Counted from the first letter of the stretch, positions 9,001 through 17,693 are shown. The stretch is DNA of 64,000 nt from Convivina praedatoris (GCF_933208505.1 NZ_CAKOEU010000008.1), one strand, 5' to 3'. Notes: generated by a model from the letters alone, not told the origin. Program-made: numbers and translations.

Positions 9001-9276
9001 ATGGCTCGTAGTTTAAAAAAGGGACCATTTGCGGACCCGCACTTGCTTAAGAAAATCGAAGCGCAGGCTGACAACGAAAAGAAGTCAGTGATCAAAACTT
9101 GGTCACGCCGTTCAACGATTTTCCCAAGTTTTATCGGATTTACCATTGCTGTTTATGATGGTCGCAAGCACGTTCCAGTTTATGTACAAGATGATATGGT
9201 TGGACATAAGCTTGGTGAGTTTGTACCAACTCGTACGTTCAAGGGACACAAGAACGACGATAAAAAGACTAAGTAA
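9001..9276 (+). CDS. rpsS: Ribosomal protein S19 (uS19)
   Basis: 30S head protein, 91 aa. Recognised by MARSLKKGPFADPHLLKK and the C-terminal GEFVPTRTFKGH. It contacts S13, encoded further down the cluster. It follows rplB by 17 nt with a GGAAAGGAG ribosome-binding site. Confidence 0.98.
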   Translation: MARSLKKGPFADPHLLKKIEAQADNEKKSVIKTWSRRSTIFPSFIGFTIAVYDGRKHVPVYVQDDMVGHKLGEFVPTRTFKGHKNDDKKTK

Positions 9277-9290
9277 GGAGGAAATGAAAA

Positions 9291-9647
9291 ATGGCTGAAC
9301 AAGTTACATCAGCGCGCTCGACTGCCAAGATTGTTCGTGTAGCCCCTCGTAAGGCTCGCCTCGTCCTTGACACTATCCGCCGCAAGAATGTGAATGAAGC
9401 ATTTGCAATTTTGAAGTTCCTACCTAATCATTCTTCTGAAGATGTTTATAAGGTTTTGAACTCAGCTGTTGCTAACGCTGAAAATAATTTTTCACTTGAC
9501 CGTGAAGACTTAATCATTAAAGAAGCCTTTGCAAATGAAGGGCCTACGTTGAAGCGTTTCCGTCCTCGTGCAAAGGGTTCTGCTTCACCTATTAACAAGC
9601 GCACAAGTCACATCACGATTGTGGTTGCTGAGAAGGAGGAAAAGTAA
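9291..9647 (+). CDS. rplV: Ribosomal protein L22 (uL22)
   Basis: 50S tunnel protein, 118 aa. The APRKARLVLDTIRRKNVNEA start and the beta-hairpin RPRAKGSASPINKRTSHIT near the C-terminus are diagnostic; the hairpin tip lines the exit tunnel. The stop overlaps the rpsC start by one base. Confidence 0.97.
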   Translation: MAEQVTSARSTAKIVRVAPRKARLVLDTIRRKNVNEAFAILKFLPNHSSEDVYKVLNSAVANAENNFSLDREDLIIKEAFANEGPTLKRFRPRAKGSASPINKRTSHITIVVAEKEEK

Positions 9648-10318
9648 TGGGTCAAAAGATTAACCCAACTGGATTCCGTGTCGGTGTCATTCGCGACTGG
9701 GATGCTAAATGGTTTGCTGACAAGGCTGATTTCTCTAAGCAACTTCTTGAAGATTTGCGTATTCGTAAGTATATCGAAAAGAACTTGGCTGATGCGTCAG
9801 TTGATCGTGTTGAAATTGAACGTAGTACAAAGTCACGTATTGATATTGTGATTCACACTGCTAAGCCAGGAATGGTTATTGGTAAGGGTGGTTCTGAAGT
9901 TGAAAAGCTTCGGACACAATTGTCAAAGTTGACCGATAAGGACGACCGCGGTCGTTCAAAGCGTGTTTTCATTAACATTATTGAAATCAAGAAGCCTGAT
10001 TTGAGCGCTCACTTGGTTGGGCAACAAGTTGTCGGTGATTTGGAACGCCGTATTGCTTTCCGTCGCGCTATGCGTGGTGCAATGCAACGTGCTACTCGTG
10101 CTGGGGCTAAGGGAATTAAGATTGTTGTTTCAGGACGTTTGAATGGAGCTGATATTGCTCGTATCGAACAATACACTGAAGGAACTGTTCCTTTGCATAC
10201 TTTACGTGCCGACATCGACTATTCATGGGACGAAGCAAAAACCGCTTACGGTAATTTGGGTATTAAGACTTGGATTTACCGTGGTGATATATTGCCTAAG
10301 AAGAAAAATAACAAGTAA
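9647..10318 (+). CDS. rpsC: Ribosomal protein S3 (uS3)
   Basis: 30S protein at the mRNA entry site, 223 aa. The N-terminal MGQKINPTGFRVGVIRDWD and the KH-domain GKGG motif (GMVIGKGGSEVEKLR, near residues 80-95) are visible. Start ATG overlaps the rplV stop (TAATG). rplP follows after 14 nt. Confidence 0.98.
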   Translation: MGQKINPTGFRVGVIRDWDAKWFADKADFSKQLLEDLRIRKYIEKNLADASVDRVEIERSTKSRIDIVIHTAKPGMVIGKGGSEVEKLRTQLSKLTDKDDRGRSKRVFINIIEIKKPDLSAHLVGQQVVGDLERRIAFRRAMRGAMQRATRAGAKGIKIVVSGRLNGADIARIEQYTEGTVPLHTLRADIDYSWDEAKTAYGNLGIKTWIYRGDILPKKKNNK

Positions 10319-10332
10319 GGAGGGAAGCAAAC

Positions 10333-10746
10333 ATGTTAGTACCAAAGCGTGTTAAGTTCCGTCGTGTACACCGTGGCCACATGCGTGGTGAGGCTAAGGG
10401 TGGTAAGACGGTTGCTTTTGGCGAATACGGCTTGCAAGCAACTACTTCAAGTTGGATTACGAATCGTCAAATTGAAGCTGCCCGTATTGCAATGACCCGT
10501 TATATGAAGCGTGGTGGTAAGGTTTGGATTAAGATCTTCCCTCATAAGTCATATACATCAAAAGGTGTTGGAGTTCGAATGGGTAATGGTAAGGGTGCAC
10601 CTGAAGGATGGGTTGCCCCAGTTAAGCGTGGTAAGGTAATGTTTGAGGTTGGTGGCGTTTCAAAGCCAGTTGCCATTGAGGCATTGCGTTTAGCACAATA
10701 CAAGTTGCCTGTACGTACAAAGATTATTGCTCGGGAGGCTGAATAA
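10333..10746 (+). CDS. rplP: Ribosomal protein L16 (uL16)
   Basis: 50S protein near the A site, 137 aa. MLVPKRVKFRRVHRGHMRG and the loop RMGNGKGAPEGWVA are characteristic. The stop overlaps the rpmC start by one base, as in most Firmicutes. Confidence 0.98.
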   Translation: MLVPKRVKFRRVHRGHMRGEAKGGKTVAFGEYGLQATTSSWITNRQIEAARIAMTRYMKRGGKVWIKIFPHKSYTSKGVGVRMGNGKGAPEGWVAPVKRGKVMFEVGGVSKPVAIEALRLAQYKLPVRTKIIAREAE

Positions 10747-10952
10747 TGGCTAAAGCAAATGAATTAAAAGCTTTGTCACTTGCGGATTTGCAAAAGCGCG
10801 AAGCCGAATTCAAGGAAGAATTGTTCAACCTTCGTTTCCAATTGGCTACTGGTCAATTAGAAAACACGGCCCGTATTTCAAAGGTTCGTAAGGACATTGC
10901 ACGAGTTAAGACTGTAATTCGTGCGCAACAGTTAGCAGAAGCTAACAAGTAA
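10746..10952 (+). CDS. rpmC: Ribosomal protein L29 (uL29)
   Basis: Small helical 50S protein near the tunnel exit, 68 aa. The LKALSLADLQKREAEFKEELFNLRFQ core and TARISKVRKDIARVKTV tail match the family. Translationally coupled to rplP. Confidence 0.97.
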   Translation: MAKANELKALSLADLQKREAEFKEELFNLRFQLATGQLENTARISKVRKDIARVKTVIRAQQLAEANK

Positions 10953-10973
10953 GACGAAAGGAAGAAGCTGAAA

Positions 10974-11240
10974 ATGAGTGAAGAACGTAATGCTCGTAAG
11001 GTTTACCGTGGCCGTGTTGTCTCTGACAAGATGGACAAGACTATTACTGTAGCTGTTGACACTTATGTCAACCACCCAGTTTACGGTAAACGTGTTCGCT
11101 ATACAAAGAAGTTCAAGGCCCATGATGAAAACAACGTTGCCAAGCAAGGCGATATTGTTCAAATTATGGAAACTCGTCCTTTGTCTGCAACTAAGCACTT
11201 CCGTTTGGTTAAGGTTATTGAAGAATCTGTTATTCTTTAA
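10974..11240 (+). CDS. rpsQ: Ribosomal protein S17 (uS17)
   Basis: 30S primary rRNA-binding protein, 88 aa, OB-fold. RKVYRGRVVSDKMDKTITV and the ETRPLSATKHFRLV segment identify it. It follows rpmC by 21 nt; a 48-nt spacer separates it from rplN. Confidence 0.97.
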   Translation: MSEERNARKVYRGRVVSDKMDKTITVAVDTYVNHPVYGKRVRYTKKFKAHDENNVAKQGDIVQIMETRPLSATKHFRLVKVIEESVIL

Positions 11241-11288
11241 TAGTAACTACCAATCGTCGTAATTAATTGCTAACAAGGAGGATGAACC

Positions 11289-11657
11289 ATGATTCAACAA
11301 GAGAGTCGTTTAAAAGTGGCCGATAACTCTGGCGCACGTGAAATCTTGACGATTAAAGTGCTCGGTGGTTCTGGTCGTAAGTTTGCTGGCATTGGTGACA
11401 TGATTGTTGCGACTGTTAAGCAAGCTATGCCTGGTGGTAACGTTAAGAAGGGTGATGTTGTTAAGGCTGTTATCGTGCGGACTGTTTCTGATGTTCGTCG
11501 TGCAGACGGTTCATACATCAACTTTGATGAAAACGCTGCTGTCATCGTTAAGGATGATAAGTCACCAGTAGGTACGCGTATCTTTGGTCCTGTTGCACGT
11601 GAATTGCGTGACAACAACTACATGCGTATTGTTTCATTGGCACCAGAAGTGCTCTAA
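11289..11657 (+). CDS. rplN: Ribosomal protein L14 (uL14)
   Basis: 50S protein at the subunit interface, 122 aa, exactly the family length. MIQQESRLKVADNSGAREI and the GTRIFGPVARELR C-terminal signature are present. Conventional first gene of the spc segment, preceded by AAGGAGGATGAACC. Confidence 0.98.
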   Translation: MIQQESRLKVADNSGAREILTIKVLGGSGRKFAGIGDMIVATVKQAMPGGNVKKGDVVKAVIVRTVSDVRRADGSYINFDENAAVIVKDDKSPVGTRIFGPVARELRDNNYMRIVSLAPEVL

Positions 11658-11681
11658 TATTGACAAGGAGGAGAGCCTATC

Positions 11682-11990
11682 ATGTTTGTTAAAACAGGTG
11701 ATAAGGTTCGCGTCATTGCCGGCAAGGACAAGGGAAAGGAAGGAACAGTTACTAAGACTGTTGCTGCCAAGGACCGTGTTGTTGTCGAAGGCGTGAACAT
11801 CGTTAAAAAGCATCAAAAGCCTTCTAACGAGTATCCACAGGGTGGTGTTATCGATATCGAAGCGCCTATCCATGTATCTAACGTGCAATTGCTTGATCCA
11901 TCAACTAATGAGCCTACTCGGGTGGCATTTAAGATTGAAGATGGCAAGAAGGTACGTGTTTCAAAGAAGTCTGGTAACGTACTAGGCTAA
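11682..11990 (+). CDS. rplX: Ribosomal protein L24 (uL24)
   Basis: 50S assembly initiator, 102 aa, KOW domain. FVKTGDKVRVIAGKDKGKEG at the N-terminus is diagnostic. It lies 24 nt after rplN with AAGGAGGAGAG upstream. Confidence 0.97.
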   Translation: MFVKTGDKVRVIAGKDKGKEGTVTKTVAAKDRVVVEGVNIVKKHQKPSNEYPQGGVIDIEAPIHVSNVQLLDPSTNEPTRVAFKIEDGKKVRVSKKSGNVLG

Positions 11991-12014
11991 TAGTCGAAAG
12001 GTGAAATCATTTTC

Positions 12015-12557
12015 ATGGCAACTACTTTAAAAGAAAAATATGTTAATGAAGTTCAACCTGCTCTAATCAAAAAGTTTGAGTTTACTTCACCAATGCAAGC
12101 TCCCAAGGTTGAGAAGATTGTCTTAAACATGGGTGTTGGTGATGCTGTTTCTAACTCAAAGAACTTAGATGAAGCGGTTGAAGAATTGAAGTTAATCGCT
12201 GGTCAACAACCAGTAATTACACGAGCAAAAAAGTCAATCGCTGGATTCCGTTTGCGTGAAGGTATGGCAATTGGAACTAAGGTTACTTTGCGTGGACAGC
12301 GTATGTATGACTTTTTAGATAAGTTGATTAACATTTCCCTACCACGTGTTCGTGATTTTCACGGTGTTTCATCAAAAGCTTTTGATGGGCGTGGAAACTA
12401 CACATTGGGTATTCGGGAACAATTGATTTTCCCTGAAATTGACTTTGACCAAGTTAACCGTGTTCGCGGTTTGGACATCGTTATTGTTACAACAGCTGAA
12501 AATGACGAACAAGGTCATGAGTTGTTGGCACAAATGGGAATGCCTTTTGCAAAGTAA
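12015..12557 (+). CDS. rplE: Ribosomal protein L5 (uL5)
   Basis: 50S protein that binds 5S rRNA, 180 aa. LNMGVGDAVSNSK and the RVRDFHGVSSKAFDGRGNYTLGI segment are typical. In most bacteria the next gene is rpsN (S14); here a 125-nt non-coding hairpin region follows and then rpsH. Confidence 0.97.
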   Translation: MATTLKEKYVNEVQPALIKKFEFTSPMQAPKVEKIVLNMGVGDAVSNSKNLDEAVEELKLIAGQQPVITRAKKSIAGFRLREGMAIGTKVTLRGQRMYDFLDKLINISLPRVRDFHGVSSKAFDGRGNYTLGIREQLIFPEIDFDQVNRVRGLDIVIVTTAENDEQGHELLAQMGMPFAK

Positions 12558-12563
12558 GTATTT

Positions 12564-12656
12564 AAAAATGCAGTCGCTCATCGAGTGACGCGTTTTTAAC
12601 TATTTAGGACTATAGGGTCTTAAATAGTTAAGAGCGTGTCAATTGTTGACCACGTT
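12564..12656 (+). promoter_or_regulatory. Three consecutive hairpins where rpsN is usually found
   Basis: Hairpin 1 (about 12564-12596) has arms AAAAATGC-GTCGCTC and GAGTGAC-GCGTTTTT with one bulged A, and ends in five T, so it resembles an intrinsic terminator. Hairpin 2 (12598-12629) pairs AACTATTTAGGAC with GTCTTAAATAGTT (13 bp, one G-T). Hairpin 3 (12633-12655) pairs GCGTGTCAA with TTGACCACG with one bulge. It could attenuate or process the mRNA between rplE and rpsH, or bind S8. No family was identified. Confidence 0.5.
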
Positions 12657-12682
12657 CAAAAATAATAGGAGGATATCGATAG

Positions 12683-13081
12683 ATGTCTATGACTGATCCA
12701 ATTGCTGATTTTTTGACTCGTATTCGTAACGCCAACTTAGCGCGTCACGCTTCAGTTGAAATTCCAGCATCTAACATTAAAAAGAGTATCGCCGAAATCT
12801 TGAAAAACGAAGGTTTCATCCGCGACGTAGAATACATTGATGACAGCAAGCAAGGTGTTATCCGTGTATTCTTAAAGTACGGTGAAAACCAAGAACGTGT
12901 TATTACAGGAATTCAGCGTGTTTCAAAGCCAGGTTTGCGTAAGTATGCCAAGGCTGAGGAATTGCCAAAGGTCTTGAACGGTTTGGGAATCGCTATCTTA
13001 TCTACATCAAATGGTGTGATTACTGATAAAGACGCCCGTGCTAAGCAAGTCGGTGGCGAAGTGCTGGCTTACGTTTGGTAA
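12683..13081 (+). CDS. rpsH: Ribosomal protein S8 (uS8)
   Basis: 30S primary binding protein, 132 aa. TDPIADFLTRIRNAN at the N-terminus and STSNGVITDKDARAKQVGGEVLAYVW at the C-terminus are diagnostic. S8 represses the spc operon in E. coli by binding mRNA near rplE; the hairpin block immediately upstream is therefore worth testing here. Confidence 0.97.
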   Translation: MSMTDPIADFLTRIRNANLARHASVEIPASNIKKSIAEILKNEGFIRDVEYIDDSKQGVIRVFLKYGENQERVITGIQRVSKPGLRKYAKAEELPKVLNGLGIAILSTSNGVITDKDARAKQVGGEVLAYVW

Positions 13082-13105
13082 TATATCTAAGAAAGGAGAC
13101 TTACC

Positions 13106-13642
13106 ATGAGCCGTATTGGAAATAAAGTAATTACACTTCCTGCTGATGTAACTGTTTCACAGGAAGGACAATTAGTAACAGTTAAGGGACCGAAGGGTGA
13201 ATTGTCACGCGAAATCGTTCCTTCCATTACTATGCATGTTGATGGCGACAAAGTATCTTTCACTCGTGAAAGTGATGACAGCAAGCACCGCGCTTTGCAC
13301 GGTACTACTACTGCTAACTTTGCAAACATGGTTACTGGTGTAACTGAAGGATTTTCTAAGACTTTGAAGATGGTCGGTGTTGGTTACCGTGCTTCTAAGT
13401 CAGGTTCAAAGTTGACTTTGAGTGTTGGTTATTCACACCCTGTTGATTTTGAAGATCGTGAAGAGTTAACTGTTGAAGTGCCTGATGCCTTGACTATCAA
13501 GATTTCTGGTATTTCAAAGCAACGCGTTGGTGATTTTGCTGCTGAAGTTCGCGCTGTTCGTCCTCCAGAACCCTATAAGGGTAAGGGAATTCGTTACGAG
13601 AACGAAGTTGTTCGTCGTAAGGAAGGTAAAACTGGTAAGTAA
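13106..13642 (+). CDS. rplF: Ribosomal protein L6 (uL6)
   Basis: 50S protein near the GTPase centre, 178 aa, two related domains. The second-domain signature RPPEPYKGKGIRYENE is at about residues 151-166. Start after GAAAGGAGAC. Confidence 0.97.
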   Translation: MSRIGNKVITLPADVTVSQEGQLVTVKGPKGELSREIVPSITMHVDGDKVSFTRESDDSKHRALHGTTTANFANMVTGVTEGFSKTLKMVGVGYRASKSGSKLTLSVGYSHPVDFEDREELTVEVPDALTIKISGISKQRVGDFAAEVRAVRPPEPYKGKGIRYENEVVRRKEGKTGK

Positions 13643-13713
13643 TCTATTCTTATCAGCAGTTATATTTTTAACAATTTTAATACTTTTATTGAAAAGAAAA
13701 GGAAAGCACAGCT

Positions 13714-14067
13714 ATGATTTCAAAACCAGATAAAAATAAGCTCCGCTTAAAGCGCCACAAGCGTGTCCGCGGTAAAATTTCTGGTACTGCTGCTCGCCCA
13801 CGTTTGAACGTTTTCCGTTCTAATGTTAACATCTACGCTCAATTGATTGATGACGTAGCGGGTGTAACGCTAGCAAGTGCCTCATCACAAAGTGCCGATG
13901 TTACCGGTACAAAAACTGAACAAGCCGTTAAAGTCGGTGAATTAATTGCTAAACACGCTCAAGCAGCTAACATTGAAGAAGTTGTTTTTGATCGTGGTGG
14001 TTACGTTTATCATGGTCGTGTAAAGGCTTTGGCCGATGCAGCCCGTGAAAACGGATTGAAGTTCTAA
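13714..14067 (+). CDS. rplR: Ribosomal protein L18 (uL18)
   Basis: 50S protein that carries 5S rRNA, 117 aa. LRLKRHKRVRGKISGTAARPRLNVFRS, quoted in parts, begins the protein; the C-terminal VFDRGGYVYHGRVKALADAA is the family signature. A 71-nt spacer separates it from rplF. Confidence 0.97.
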   Translation: MISKPDKNKLRLKRHKRVRGKISGTAARPRLNVFRSNVNIYAQLIDDVAGVTLASASSQSADVTGTKTEQAVKVGELIAKHAQAANIEEVVFDRGGYVYHGRVKALADAARENGLKF

Positions 14068-14085
14068 GGAAAGGAGGAATATAAA

Positions 14086-14592
14086 ATGGTTGAATTCGTT
14101 AGTCCTAATTCAGTTGGTGAATTAGAAGAAAACGTTGTTGCTATTAACCGTGTTACCAAGGTTGTTAAGGGTGGACGTCGTTTGCGTTTTGCTGCCTTAG
14201 TTGTTGTTGGTGATAAGCAAGGACACGTTGGTTTTGGAACTGGTAAAGCTCAAGAAGTTCCTGAAGCAATCCGTAAGGGTGTTGAAGATGCTAAGCGTAA
14301 TCTTATAACTGTGCCAATGGTTGGTACAACTATTCCTCACGATATTATCGGTGAATGGAGTGGTGGTAAGATTCTTGTTAAGCCTGCCAAGGAAGGTGCT
14401 GGTGTTGCTGCCGGTGGTTCTACTCGTTCTGTTATGGAATTGGCTGGAATTAACGATGTGACTGCTAAGTCTCTTGGATCTTCTACTCCAGTTAACGTTG
14501 TGCGCGCAACATTTGACGCTTTGTCAAAGCTTAAGAGTGCTGACGAAGTTTCTAAGATGCGTGGAGTTTCACTAGAACACTTAGCTGAATAA
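14086..14592 (+). CDS. rpsE: Ribosomal protein S5 (uS5)
   Basis: 30S fidelity protein, 168 aa. KVVKGGRRLRFAALVVVGD and GFGTGKAQEVPEAIRKG are the double-stranded RNA-binding signature; GAGVAAGGSTRSVMELAGI forms the second domain. Start after GGAAAGGAGG. Confidence 0.98.
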   Translation: MVEFVSPNSVGELEENVVAINRVTKVVKGGRRLRFAALVVVGDKQGHVGFGTGKAQEVPEAIRKGVEDAKRNLITVPMVGTTIPHDIIGEWSGGKILVKPAKEGAGVAAGGSTRSVMELAGINDVTAKSLGSSTPVNVVRATFDALSKLKSADEVSKMRGVSLEHLAE

Positions 14593-14603
14593 GGAGCGAT
14601 AAT

Positions 14604-14786
14604 ATGGCTGATTTAAAAATCACTTTGATTAAGAGTGCGGCTCATCGCTTACCCAAGCAACGTGCCATTGTTAAGTCTCTTGGACTTAATCGTGTGTCTA
14701 GTTCAGTGGTGAAGCCTAATAACGAAGCGATCCGTGGCGCTATTTTCCACATTGCTCACCTTGTGAGTGTTGAAGAAGTAAAGTAA
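14604..14786 (+). CDS. rpmD: Ribosomal protein L30 (uL30)
   Basis: Small 50S protein, 60 aa, single ferredoxin-like fold. KITLIKSAAHRLPKQRAIVKSLGL matches the family core. It sits 11 nt after rpsE. Confidence 0.96.
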   Translation: MADLKITLIKSAAHRLPKQRAIVKSLGLNRVSSSVVKPNNEAIRGAIFHIAHLVSVEEVK

Positions 14787-14811
14787 AAAAATAAAAAGGA
14801 GGGACCAAAAG

Positions 14812-15246
14812 ATGAATTTGAATGAATTACAGCCAGCAGCTGGTTCACGTCAAGTACGTAACCGCGTAGGTCGTGGTACTTCATCCGGAAACGGTAAAAC
14901 CGCTGGACGTGGTCAAAAGGGTCAAAAGGCCCGTGGAAAGACACGTTTGGGGTTTGAAGGTGGACAGATGCCATTGTACCGCCGTATTCCAAAGCGTGGA
15001 TTCACAAACATTTCTCGTAAAGAATTTGCTATCGTGAACTTGGAAAAGTTGAATACTTTTGCCGATGGTACTGAAGTTACTCCAACTTTGCTAATTGAAT
15101 CAGGTTTGGTAAAGAACGCAAAATTTGGAGTTAAGATTCTTGGCGAAGGTAAGATTGAAAAGAAGTTGACTGTCAAGGCTAATAAGTTCTCTAAAGCGGC
15201 AGTTGAAGCAATCCAACAAGCTGGTGGCTCAACCGAGGTGATTTAA
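14812..15246 (+). CDS. rplO: Ribosomal protein L15 (uL15)
   Basis: 50S assembly protein, 144 aa. MNLNELQPAAGSRQVRNRVG and the glycine/arginine-rich SGNGKTAGRGQKGQKAR stretch are typical. Its TAA overlaps the secY ATG by one base. Confidence 0.97.
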   Translation: MNLNELQPAAGSRQVRNRVGRGTSSGNGKTAGRGQKGQKARGKTRLGFEGGQMPLYRRIPKRGFTNISRKEFAIVNLEKLNTFADGTEVTPTLLIESGLVKNAKFGVKILGEGKIEKKLTVKANKFSKAAVEAIQQAGGSTEVI

Positions 15247-16547
15247 TGCTTAGCACGTTATTTAATGCAGTACGTGAGAAAGACATTCGGAAGAAATTGG
15301 GCTGGACTATTCTAATTCTTTTTGTTTATCGAATTGGAATTCATATCACAGTGCCTGGTGTTAATCCGGCCGCTATGAATTCGATGGCTAGCAATGGGCT
15401 TTTGAATATTCTAAATATTTTTTCTGGTGGTGGACTACTGAACTTCTCGTTATTTGCAATGGGAGTTTCGCCGTATGTTACTGCACAGATTGTTGTGCAA
15501 CTTTTGCAATTAGATATCGTGCCTCGCTTTGTTGAATGGAGTAAGCAAGGGGAAGTTGGTCGACGAAAGTTGAATAATGCAACGCGTTGGTTAACCATTG
15601 TGTTTGCTTTTCTACAGTCAATCGGTATTACAGCCGGATTTAATTCCCTTTCCGCTTATGGATTAGTTAAGCAGACGAATAATGTTATGTCCTTTGTTAT
15701 TATTGGGGCAGTTATGACCATAGGTACATTTTTTGCTGTTTGGCTGGGTGAAATGATTACTGAAAAAGGTTTAGGTAATGGGGTTTCCATGATTATCTTT
15801 GCTGGTATTATTTCCCAAATTCCAGATGGCCTTTATGAAATTTATAAAGAGAATGTCCTACAGGCTGGGAGTCAAAGTGATTTGATTACTGGTTGGGTAT
15901 TTACCGCAGTGATTATCGCTGCCATTATTTTGGTTGTTGGTATAACGACTTGGTTCTATGAAGCAACTCGTCGGTTGCAAATACAATACACTAGGTCGGC
16001 TGCTTCTTATGGAAGCGAAGCCTATCTACCACTTAAATTAAATGTTTCTGGAGTTATTCCAGTTATCTTTGCTTCTTCATTTATTAGTACACCACAGACA
16101 ATTTTGTTTGCCTTTCAAGATAAGTTTGGAACTGCGCAGTGGTATAAGGTGCTTCAGCAAGTCTTTAGCATGACTACTGTTTCAGGTGCCATTTTCTATA
16201 CAGTATTGATTATTATCTTTACTTATTTTTACGCCTTTGTTCAAGTTAATCCTGAAAAATTGGCAGAAAATCTTCAAAAGCAAGGGGCTTACATTGTCAA
16301 TGTGCGACCCGGCTTAGAGACACAAAAGTTCATCACGCAGATGCTTTTGCACCTAAGTTTTGTGGGAGCGTTGTTCCTTGGTTTTGTGGCATTGGTTCCT
16401 TTAATTGCCTCAGATGTTTGGGGCTTAAACGAAAAAATTGGATTGGGTGGTACCAGTTTGCTAATTACAATCGGGGTTACACTTGATTTAATTCGACAAA
16501 TTGAAGGTCTGATTCAAAAGAAGAATTATGTAGGATTTATTCAATAA
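15246..16547 (+). CDS. secY: Preprotein translocase channel SecY
   Basis: Central membrane channel of the Sec machinery, 433 aa with ten predicted transmembrane segments. Landmarks: YRIGIHITVPGVNP in TM1/plug region, GVSPYVTAQIVVQLL near residue 74, and the NPEKLAENLQKQGAYIVNVRPG loop used for SecA and ribosome contact. Translationally coupled to rplO and followed by adk after 26 nt. Confidence 0.98.
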   Translation: MLSTLFNAVREKDIRKKLGWTILILFVYRIGIHITVPGVNPAAMNSMASNGLLNILNIFSGGGLLNFSLFAMGVSPYVTAQIVVQLLQLDIVPRFVEWSKQGEVGRRKLNNATRWLTIVFAFLQSIGITAGFNSLSAYGLVKQTNNVMSFVIIGAVMTIGTFFAVWLGEMITEKGLGNGVSMIIFAGIISQIPDGLYEIYKENVLQAGSQSDLITGWVFTAVIIAAIILVVGITTWFYEATRRLQIQYTRSAASYGSEAYLPLKLNVSGVIPVIFASSFISTPQTILFAFQDKFGTAQWYKVLQQVFSMTTVSGAIFYTVLIIIFTYFYAFVQVNPEKLAENLQKQGAYIVNVRPGLETQKFITQMLLHLSFVGALFLGFVALVPLIASDVWGLNEKIGLGGTSLLITIGVTLDLIRQIEGLIQKKNYVGFIQ

Positions 16548-16573
16548 CTTTTTAGCTTAATAGGAGGCTATTA

Positions 16574-17140
16574 ATGGCTATTAATTTAATTCTCTTGGGT
16601 TTGCCTGGTGCAGGTAAAGGAACTCAAGGTGATTTAATTGTCAAAGATTATCCCGTTGTTCATATCAGTACAGGCGATATTTTCCGTGCTAACTTAGCCC
16701 AGAATACTGAATTAGGTGAGCAAGCGCGTTCGTATATGGATGCTGGAAATTTGGTTCCTGATGAAATAACAAATGCTATGGTTGCTGATCGACTAGGTCA
16801 AGCAGATGTTCAAGAGCATGGCTTCATGCTTGATGGATATCCTCGTAATGAGGACCAAGCGCGTTTCTTAGATCAGTACTTACAAGAGCATGGCACCAGT
16901 GTGTCAGCTACTCTTTATTTTGAAGTTTCAGATGACATTTTGCGTCAACGCTTGTTAGGGCGTGGTCGTGCTGATGATACTCCTGAGATTATCGATAATC
17001 GTTTGGCTGTTAATAAGGCTGCTAATTTACCATTGGTTGATTATTACCAAGCTGAAGGTGTTTTACACACTATCAATGGTAATGGTGATTTAGATGGTAT
17101 CTATAAGTCAGTTAAAGAAATCCTAGATGCTTTAGCATAG
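16574..17140 (+). CDS. adk: Adenylate kinase, short-LID form
   Basis: Converts AMP + ATP to two ADP. 188 aa. P-loop GLPGAGKGTQ at residues 8-17, AMP-binding HISTGDIFRAN, and DGYPRN are present. The LID is short (GRGRADDTPEIIDNRL) and lacks the four-cysteine zinc knuckle common in many Firmicute adenylate kinases, which are about 25-30 residues longer. It follows secY as usual, but map, often next, is absent. Confidence 0.96.
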   Translation: MAINLILLGLPGAGKGTQGDLIVKDYPVVHISTGDIFRANLAQNTELGEQARSYMDAGNLVPDEITNAMVADRLGQADVQEHGFMLDGYPRNEDQARFLDQYLQEHGTSVSATLYFEVSDDILRQRLLGRGRADDTPEIIDNRLAVNKAANLPLVDYYQAEGVLHTINGNGDLDGIYKSVKEILDALA

Positions 17141-17150
17141 ACTAAGTTTC

Positions 17151-17179
17151 TTGATAAAGATTAATAATTCTGATATAAT
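17151..17179 (+). promoter_or_regulatory. Probable promoter before infA
   Basis: TTGATA (17151-17156), 17-bp spacer, TATAAT (17174-17179). It would start a transcript near 17186, 45 nt before infA, giving independent transcription of infA-rpmJ-rpsM-rpsK-rpoA-rplQ. Confidence 0.65.
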
Positions 17180-17230
17180 TCGATAGGTTATGCACTTATC
17201 AATTGTGTCGTTTACTTGGAGGTAACGTGC

Positions 17231-17446
17231 GTGGCTAATGATGTCATTGAAATTGAGGGTAAAATCAAAGAGACGATGCCCAATGCAATGTTTCAAGTTG
17301 AACTTGAAAATGGGGCGGTAATTTTAGCTCATGTTTCTGGTAAGATTCGTAAGAATTTTATTCGTATTTTACCTGGAGACCGTGTTACAGTGGAAATGTC
17401 GCCTTACGATCTAACTAAGGGTCGTATTACTTACCGTTTCCGTTAA
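17231..17446 (+). CDS. infA: Translation initiation factor IF-1, GTG start
   Basis: OB-fold protein blocking the A site during initiation, 71 aa. The GTG at 17231 gives the conserved beginning ANDVIEIEGKIKETMPNAMF and follows TTGGAGGTAACGTGC; an upstream TTG at 17216 would add five non-conserved residues that overlap the ribosome-binding site. C-terminal SPYDLTKGRITYRFR is the family signature. Confidence 0.96.
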   Translation: MANDVIEIEGKIKETMPNAMFQVELENGAVILAHVSGKIRKNFIRILPGDRVTVEMSPYDLTKGRITYRFR

Positions 17447-17496
17447 TTTAAACGGGACGGTCTAATAATCAGTTAACCGAATAGGAGGAATAGATT

Positions 17497-17616
17497 ATGA
17501 AGGTACGTCCATCAGTTAAAAAAATGTGTGATGCTTGCCGTGTTATCAAGCGTAATGGTCGGACAATGATTATTTGCCCTGCAAACGCCAAGCATAAGCA
17601 ACGTGCTGGTAAGTAA
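17497..17616 (+). CDS. rpmJ: Ribosomal protein L36 (bL36), zinc-binding form
   Basis: Smallest 50S protein, 39 aa. It starts MKVRPSVKKMCDACRVIKR. Cys11, Cys14, Cys27 and His33 form the zinc-binding set, so this is the C+ paralogue type. ATG follows ATAGGAGGAATAG. Placed between infA and rpsM as in most Firmicutes. Confidence 0.97.
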   Translation: MKVRPSVKKMCDACRVIKRNGRTMIICPANAKHKQRAGK

Positions 17617-17693
17617 ACTTACCAGCTTCATTAATATTGATTGAAATTAAACATAAATGTTATTTTCAAAATACAACAAGGAGGTAAATTGTT

